Shown here in pieces: positions 59,112-64,000 of a stretch of 64,000 nt of DNA (its first letter is position 1; every line of letters begins with the position of its first letter). Location of the stretch: contig CAYHCF010000018.1 in the NCBI GenBank assembly GCA_964355075.1, positions 1 through 64,000 on the forward strand. The letters are read 5' to 3'. The notes beneath the pieces are model-generated. The model was not told the DNA's origin. It saw only the letters and a list, made by a program, of their open reading frames with translations, and did no database searches. The DNA is from B1 sp964355075. GTDB taxonomy: Bacteria > Bacteroidota > Bacteroidia > UKL13-3. A program made the translations under genes and the position numbers.

Positions 59112-60653
59112 ATGGAAAATTTATCTCATTTAAGTGAGCCGGAGCGTATCCGGCGCCAAAAATTAAAAGACCTGGAACGTTTAGGAATCAATGCCTTTCC
59201 TGCCGAAGCCTACAGCGTTGATACAACTTCAAAAGAAATTCGAAATGAATTTTCATCGAACCCGGAGGAGGAAAAATGGAAAAATGTTTGTGTGGCCGGA
59301 CGATTGATGAGTATTCGGGATATGGGTAAAGCTGCATTTGCAGTTATACAGGATGATGCCGGTAAAGTTCAGATTTATGTGAGAAGGGATGATATTTGCC
59401 CCGGAGAGGATAAATCCTTTTTTGATACAGTATTTAAAAAATTAATAGACCTAGGCGATATTATTGGAATTACAGGTCATGTTTTTATTACAAAAACCGG
59501 AGAAATTTCAATTCATGCCAAGCAAATAACAATACTTGCAAAGGCGCTTCGCCCACTTCCAATCGTTAAGGAGAAAGAGGGAGAAACATTTGATGCGGTA
59601 ACCGATCCGGAGTTTCGTTACCGTCAGCGTTATGCCGATTTAATTGTGAATCCGCACGTGAAAGAAACCTTTCAAAAACGTTCATTAATGATCAAGACCA
59701 TGCGCGATTTTTTGAATGATCATGGAGCTTTGGAAGTGGATACGCCTGTTTTACAAAATATTCCGGGAGGGGCATTGGCCAGACCTTTTAAAACACACCA
59801 CAATTCCCTTGATGTTTCTTTTTACTTAAGAATAGCCAATGAGTTGTATCTTAAAAGGTTGATTGTTGGCGGTTTTGATTGGGTTTATGAATTCAGCCGG
59901 AACTTTAGAAATGAAGGGATGGACAGAACGCATAATCCCGAATTTACCATTCTTGAATTTTATGTGGCTTATAAGGATTATTTCTGGATGATGGATTTTA
60001 CCGAACGAATGCTGGAAAAAGTTGCGCTGGCATTGCACGGCACTACCGAAGTTCAGCTGGGCGAAATCAAACTCAATTTTAAAGCACCGTTTAGACGCAT
60101 ATCCATTTTGGATTCCATCAAAGAGTTTACGGGTTACGATGTGAGTACGCTGAATGAGGATGAAATCCGCGTGGTTTGTGAAGAGTTGAAAATTGAGGTT
60201 GAACCCGGCTTTGGAAAAGGTAAATTAATTGATGAAATTTTCAGTAAAAAATGTGAAGGAAATTTCATTCAGCCTACATACATTATTGATTATCCAATTG
60301 AAATGAGCCCCCTTACAAAAAAACACCGGAGTCAGGAGGGTTTGGTTGAGCGATTTGAGTTGATGATAAATGGAAAGGAAATTGCAAATGCATATTCTGA
60401 ATTAAATGATCCAATTGACCAAAAGGAAAGATTTGAAGAGCAGGTAAAGTTGATGGAAAGAGGCGACGATGAGGCCATGTTTATTGACCATGATTTTTTA
60501 CGTGCATTGGAATATGGAATGCCGCCAACAGCAGGAATCGGAATTGGAGTTGATCGTTTATGTATGTTAATGACAAATCAGGCCTCCATACAGGATGTAT
60601 TATTGTTTCCTCAAATGCGTCCGGAAACCTCCCAAAGTAAGGAAGAAGCATAA
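59112..60653 (+). CDS. lysS: Lysyl-tRNA synthetase, class II
   Basis: A 513-residue class II synthetase. N-terminal OB-fold anticodon-binding domain (about 50-170), then the catalytic domain with motif 1 (VDTPVLQNIPGGALARPF), motif 2 (EFSRNFRNEGMDRTHNPEFT) and motif 3 (PPTAGIGIGVDRLCMLMT). Length is standard. Charges tRNA-Lys with lysine in the cytoplasm. Confidence 0.97.
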   Translation: MENLSHLSEPERIRRQKLKDLERLGINAFPAEAYSVDTTSKEIRNEFSSNPEEEKWKNVCVAGRLMSIRDMGKAAFAVIQDDAGKVQIYVRRDDICPGEDKSFFDTVFKKLIDLGDIIGITGHVFITKTGEISIHAKQITILAKALRPLPIVKEKEGETFDAVTDPEFRYRQRYADLIVNPHVKETFQKRSLMIKTMRDFLNDHGALEVDTPVLQNIPGGALARPFKTHHNSLDVSFYLRIANELYLKRLIVGGFDWVYEFSRNFRNEGMDRTHNPEFTILEFYVAYKDYFWMMDFTERMLEKVALALHGTTEVQLGEIKLNFKAPFRRISILDSIKEFTGYDVSTLNEDEIRVVCEELKIEVEPGFGKGKLIDEIFSKKCEGNFIQPTYIIDYPIEMSPLTKKHRSQEGLVERFELMINGKEIANAYSELNDPIDQKERFEEQVKLMERGDDEAMFIDHDFLRALEYGMPPTAGIGIGVDRLCMLMTNQASIQDVLLFPQMRPETSQSKEEA

Positions 60654-60845
60654 GTTGATAGAGCACAGAAAATATTGTTTCAGGTAAAATAGTTGAAACA
60701 GAGCAAAAACGGAGCCTGGAATTAATTATTAATTATCTGAATATTAATCAATTAATTTTTTTTAACACCTTTTCATAGTAAAATCGGGGCATTTGGTGTT
60801 TTTTGCAGTATAAAGTAGTAGAATTATTATTTCAGTGGAAATGAA

Positions 60846-60853
60846 TATTTTTG
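60846..60853 (+). promoter_or_regulatory. Putative -7 promoter element of the LytTR regulator
   Basis: TATTTTTG matches TAnnTTTG, 17-24 bp upstream of the ATG at 60870. Confidence 0.45.
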
Positions 60854-60869
60854 TAGAACTTATATTTTT

Positions 60870-61619
60870 ATGAATATTGATAAAATAAGATCGGTTGTAG
60901 TTGATGACGTTGATTTGATGCGTGCGACCCTGAAAAAGGTATTAAATAACTTCTCAAATATTGAAATAATTGGAGAGGCCTCCGATTATGAATCGGCAAG
61001 GGAAGTTATTAATAGTACACAACCTGATTTAGTGTTTCTGGACATTGATTTGAATGGAATAAATTCTATTGATTTATTAAATGAAATTTCCTGTAATCCT
61101 AAGATTATTTTTATAACATCACATCCTGATTTTGCTATTAAGGCATTTGAATTAAATGCGGTTGACTATATATTGAAACCGATCAGCAGTGATCGGTTAA
61201 AAAAGGCCATCGACCGGGTAACTGAATTAAACGAAGAGCTGCCTGTAAGCAATATTTTAGAAGATTCTGAAGAGCGGTTTAAGCCTGACCAGATTATATT
61301 AATGAATTTTGACAGCAAGCTGAATTTTATAAAAATAGGAGACATTCATTATATAGAAGCTTTTGGCAATTATACCAAGATTTATATGAATGATGGCAAG
61401 TTAAGCATTACATATAATTCTATAAAAAACTGGGATAACCGGTTACCGCAGGATGTTTTTATTCAAATTCACCGCTCAACCATTGTTAACCTGCTAAGCG
61501 TAGTAAAAATCGAAAAATGGACCAATGATACCGGACGCTTATTCCTTAAAGACCTGGAAAAACCTTTTGAAATAAGCAGGAGTTACTTCTTTCAAATTAA
61601 AAAGAAATACAAGGTTTAA
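60870..61619 (+). CDS. LytTR-family response regulator
   Basis: A 249-residue regulator: receiver (1 to about 120, DD at 12-13, phosphoacceptor Asp58 in VFLDIDLNG, Lys102 in YILKPISSDRLKKAI) and a LytTR DNA-binding domain (about 145-249, IHYIEAFGNYTKIYM and HRSTIVNLLSVVKIE). No histidine kinase is adjacent, so it is an orphan in this window. Its stop shares the TTAA with the converging methyltransferase gene. Confidence 0.94.
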   Translation: MNIDKIRSVVVDDVDLMRATLKKVLNNFSNIEIIGEASDYESAREVINSTQPDLVFLDIDLNGINSIDLLNEISCNPKIIFITSHPDFAIKAFELNAVDYILKPISSDRLKKAIDRVTELNEELPVSNILEDSEERFKPDQIILMNFDSKLNFIKIGDIHYIEAFGNYTKIYMNDGKLSITYNSIKNWDNRLPQDVFIQIHRSTIVNLLSVVKIEKWTNDTGRLFLKDLEKPFEISRSYFFQIKKKYKV

Positions 61620-62494
61620 ATTCCATAAGTATACCTGGATAAAATGCCCAAAGGAAGTTTTATTCCCGATCGGGCTTGTAAATAGAGTTCTCCATTCTCA
61701 ATATCTTTTGCAACCTTAAAGTTGCGTTCTACCAGGTTTTGTACCAGGAGTGAGCTAAGCCCTAATGAATACACATTCAATATCAGGAAATGTTGGCTGG
61801 GGTCAAGTAACAATGCAATATCACGCAGCATCTCATTTATATTATCTTCCATCTGCCAACGTTCTCCATTAGCTCCTATTCCATAGGCAGGAGGATCTAA
61901 AATGATTCCATGATAAGTTTTACCGCGTTTCACTTCACGCTTTACAAACTTCAGCGCATCTTCTACAACCCATCTGATATTATTGAGATGGGAGGCTTCC
62001 ATGTTTTCTTTGCTCCAGCTTATCACCTGTTTTACACTGTCAACATGGGTAACGTCGGCACCTGCCGATTTTGCAGCCAGACTTGCCCCGCCTGTATAGG
62101 CAAAAAGGTTAAGGAATCGGGGTTGTTCATTTTTTATCTTTCTGATATTTTCGAATATATAATCCCAGTTGGCAGCTTGTTCGGGGAAAAGTCCCACATG
62201 TTTAAAAGAAGTGAGTGATAAATTAAACTTCAGCCGGTAATCTTTCGTAAAATAGGGCAAACTCCATTTGGTATTTTTCTTTCCGGGGTTCAGCCATTCT
62301 CCGCTATGACTTGCTTTTTGTTTGAAAGTGATATCTGTTAACCTCTTCCATTCGATTTCATCCCATACCTTGTCCCACAAAGCCTGAGGCTCCGGCCTTC
62401 TCAATACAACAGGTCCGAATTGTTCTAACTTTTCAAAGTTGCCACAATCCAATAGTTCGTAATCCTGCCAGCCAAGCGGTGTAAATGTTTGCAT
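61616..62494 (-). CDS. Class I SAM-dependent rRNA methyltransferase-like protein (RlmI/RlmK-like)
   Basis: A 292-residue SAM-dependent methyltransferase. LNLFAYTGGASLAAKSAGADVTHVDSVKQVISWSKENM is the SAM motif I region, and ILDPPAYGIG is the DPPxF-like catalytic motif IV of the COG1092 group (23S rRNA cytosine methyltransferases). It lacks the N-terminal PUA domain of RlmI, so the exact target is unknown. Overlaps the LytTR gene end by 4 bp. Confidence 0.85.
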   Translation of the reverse strand: MQTFTPLGWQDYELLDCGNFEKLEQFGPVVLRRPEPQALWDKVWDEIEWKRLTDITFKQKASHSGEWLNPGKKNTKWSLPYFTKDYRLKFNLSLTSFKHVGLFPEQAANWDYIFENIRKIKNEQPRFLNLFAYTGGASLAAKSAGADVTHVDSVKQVISWSKENMEASHLNNIRWVVEDALKFVKREVKRGKTYHGIILDPPAYGIGANGERWQMEDNINEMLRDIALLLDPSQHFLILNVYSLGLSSLLVQNLVERNFKVAKDIENGELYLQARSGIKLPLGILSRYTYGI

Positions 62495-62573
62495 GGTAAC
62501 AAATGTAATTCAATTGCATTTATAAAATTGCAGGCACATTCAAAACCGGATGAAAAATAGTATTCCCTCCGGT

Positions 62574-63215
62574 CTATTCTTTAATCAGAATTTTGAGTAA
62601 TTCCAAAAACCGCTTTCGTGAAATATCTATTGCTCCCATACTTTTGAGGTGGGCTGTGGATTGCTGGCAATCAATTAATTCTATTCCGGTTTGAACACAA
62701 TGCTCTGCCCAAAAAATCAGGGCTGCTTTACTTGCGTTATTTTGCTTACTGAACATACTCTCACCGAAAAAAACTTTTTCAATCTGAACGCCATAAAGTC
62801 CACCCACCAAATCATTTCCCATCCACACTTCTACCGAATGCACATAACCCAGCCGGAATAGTTTTAGATATGCATTCTTTATTTCGTCTGTAATCCAGGA
62901 ACCTTCTTTTTGCAAACGGCAATTCCGGCATTCCTCCATTACGGTTTCGAAAGAGGCGTCTATGGTAAATCTGAATGGATTTTTTTTTAATACCTGTTTC
63001 ATGCTTTTGCTTAGCACCACCTCTGCCGGAAACAGGATGAGTCTTGGATCCGGAGACCACCATAGAATAGGTTCATCGTCTCTATACCAGGGGAAAATGC
63101 CATTTTTGTAAGCTTTAATTAAGGTATCGGGTTCTAAGTTGCCACCTATAGCCAGCAGTCCCTCCTGATCGGCAAAATTTGGGTCTGGAAATTCCGAATC
63201 GATTAAATAAAACAT
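62574..63215 (-). CDS. aat: Leucyl/phenylalanyl-tRNA--protein transferase
   Basis: A 213-residue Aat with start at ATG 63215 (FYLIDSEFPDPNFADQEGLLAIGGNLEPDTL); the longer ORF would overlap the neighbour. PWYRDDEPILWWSPDPRLILFP, GSWITDEIKNAYLKLFRLGYVHSVEVW, GGLYGVQIEKVFFGESMFS and DCQQSTAHLKSMGA are the family signatures. It adds Leu or Phe to N-terminal Arg/Lys of proteins for the N-end rule. Confidence 0.95.
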   Translation of the reverse strand: MFYLIDSEFPDPNFADQEGLLAIGGNLEPDTLIKAYKNGIFPWYRDDEPILWWSPDPRLILFPAEVVLSKSMKQVLKKNPFRFTIDASFETVMEECRNCRLQKEGSWITDEIKNAYLKLFRLGYVHSVEVWMGNDLVGGLYGVQIEKVFFGESMFSKQNNASKAALIFWAEHCVQTGIELIDCQQSTAHLKSMGAIDISRKRFLELLKILIKE

Positions 63216-63262
63216 GTTTACGAATATATGTCCAATCCAATAATATTTCTTATTATTGACTC

Positions 63263-63484
63263 GTGCAACCGGATCCAAAACTCTTACTTAGTTTGGTAAA
63301 AACTGAAATGCCTTTTGGGAAATACAAAGGAACCATATTATCAAAGCTTCCCATGTTTTATTTGGAATGGTTCAAGCGAACCGGCTTTCCCAAAGGCAGA
63401 CTGGGAATGCAGCTTGAAACGGTTTTTGAAATTAAATTGAATGGACTTGAAGAATTGTTTACAGGCTTAGAAAAAATTGCGTAA
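63263..63484 (+). CDS. DUF3820 family protein
   Basis: A 73-residue protein, GTG start at 63263. The core MPFGKYKGTILSKLPMFYLEWFKRTGFPKGRLG and the IKLNGLEELF end match DUF3820, a small conserved family of unknown role. It lies 47 bp divergent from aat. An ATG at 63308 begins inside the conserved part, so the GTG is preferred. Confidence 0.82.
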   Translation: MQPDPKLLLSLVKTEMPFGKYKGTILSKLPMFYLEWFKRTGFPKGRLGMQLETVFEIKLNGLEELFTGLEKIA

Positions 63485-63541
63485 TTGCAGATTGTTTTTT
63501 GACCAGGTAGCGTTTCAATAAGGATAAACTACATTTAACAG

Positions 63542-64000
63542 GTGGATAATATTAGGATAAAATTGCCCATTAATATCGGGTTCTTATTTCTGAACCCGGT
63601 CACATACACCCCATATTTTATCAAGCCAATTGTTATTTGTTTCTTCTGTTTATTTTATCATTCAGGTATATCAGTTAATTTTCTCGGGGATACAGTCAAT
63701 AAGGGAAATTCCGCTAAAGCAATACCCGCGGAACCATTTTTTTACAGGGGATATCATTATGGAAGTCAGGGTAATTTTAATCCTTTGAATGTTATATTAA
63801 ACAGGGGTTTTGAAATGCTAAGAATTACCACCCGCCAACAATATTACAGACCCGAAATATCAGAATATAAATTTAATAATATCATCGAAAATCTCTCACA
63901 CCCGTTTAGATATGTGAAGGTGTATGGAACGGAGGATTTTTTTAAAGAGCAGGTAATTCCTTTTGGAAATCCGGAGAAACCCTATTGGTATCCGAATTAT
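63542..64000 (+). CDS. N-terminal part of a secreted hypothetical protein (3' truncated)
   Basis: The frame is open from a GTG at 63542, just after an in-frame stop at 63536-63538, to the window end (153 codons). After a basic start it has a hydrophobic segment (FIKPIVICFFCLFYH) that looks like a signal or anchor, then a beta-type region (FFYRGYHYGSQGNFNPLNVILNRGFEMLRI and FRYVKVYGTEDFF). No ATG occurs upstream in the frame. Function unknown. Confidence 0.6.
   Translation, partial: MDNIRIKLPINIGFLFLNPVTYTPYFIKPIVICFFCLFYHSGISVNFLGDTVNKGNSAKAIPAEPFFYRGYHYGSQGNFNPLNVILNRGFEMLRITTRQQYYRPEISEYKFNNIIENLSHPFRYVKVYGTEDFFKEQVIPFGNPEKPYWYPNY

Noticed and set aside
1..64000. tRNA, rRNA, prophage or insertion sequence
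   Set aside because: No T-loop-like GGTTCGAATCC sequences, transposase or integrase motifs or terminal inverted repeats were noticed on either strand; a tRNAscan or IS search could still find weak cases.

Overview
The window is a 64 kb stretch of an AT-rich bacterial chromosome from a member of the Bacteroidota. I infer this from type IX secretion (T9SS) C-terminal sorting domains, short leaders with TAnnTTTG-type -7 promoter elements instead of Shine-Dalgarno sites, and DUF2490, DUF4159 and DUF5777 proteins. The two edge genes are cut by the window. I saw no tRNA, rRNA, CRISPR array, insertion sequence or phage gene.

Layout. 0-8 kb: end of a secreted protein, three-gene proton-translocating transhydrogenase (pntA1-pntA2-pntB), a membrane/rRNA-methylation operon and PEP carboxykinase. 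8.5-12.5 kb: a giant Ig-repeat protein with a T9SS sorting domain. 12.5-18 kb: a molybdenum enzyme operon on the minus strand: Tat-exported bis-MGD catalytic subunit with a cysteine Mo ligand, a four-cluster iron-sulfur subunit, a TorD-type chaperone and a DUF2490 outer-membrane protein. 18.5-24.5 kb: divergent tatA plus molybdenum-cofactor operon (moaA, moeA, TauE-type exporter, moaD, moeB-rhodanese, moaE, moaC-mogA fusion). 24.5-33.4 kb: ABC exporter with a thioredoxin-like partner, SulP transporter, DEAD-box helicase, EttA, transaldolase-like aldolase. 33.4-42.7 kb: two paralogous electron-transfer modules pointing at each other, each with a Tat-exported ferredoxin-like protein, an NrfD-type quinone membrane protein, an Ig-plus-membrane-anchor protein and a small cytochrome c; module B adds a DUF5777 beta-barrel and a lipoprotein cytochrome with a CX4CH heme motif. 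43-48 kb: hutI, folE, queD, metB and hypotheticals. 48-55 kb: polysaccharide and signalling genes, including a receiver-sugar transferase fusion and a sigma-54 activator. 55-64 kb: housekeeping genes (Nif3, zinc-ribbon, lysS, LytTR regulator, rRNA methyltransferase, aat).

The most interesting system is the molybdoenzyme. Its iron-sulfur subunit has no signal peptide of its own but ends in a clear T9SS type A sorting domain, while the catalytic subunit carries the Tat signal. The simplest reading is that the folded pair crosses the inner membrane by Tat (one subunit hitchhiking) and is then carried across the outer membrane by T9SS, giving a surface-exposed molybdoenzyme. The neighbouring tatA/cofactor operon would build and export it, and the two orphan NrfD-FeS-cytochrome modules, with a barrel and an outer-membrane cytochrome lipoprotein, could link the quinone pool to it. 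The linkage and the substrate (Arr/Psr/Phs/Ttr-like) are inference. TGAT-N4-ATCA dyads near these loci suggest shared control by a CRP/FNR-type regulator.
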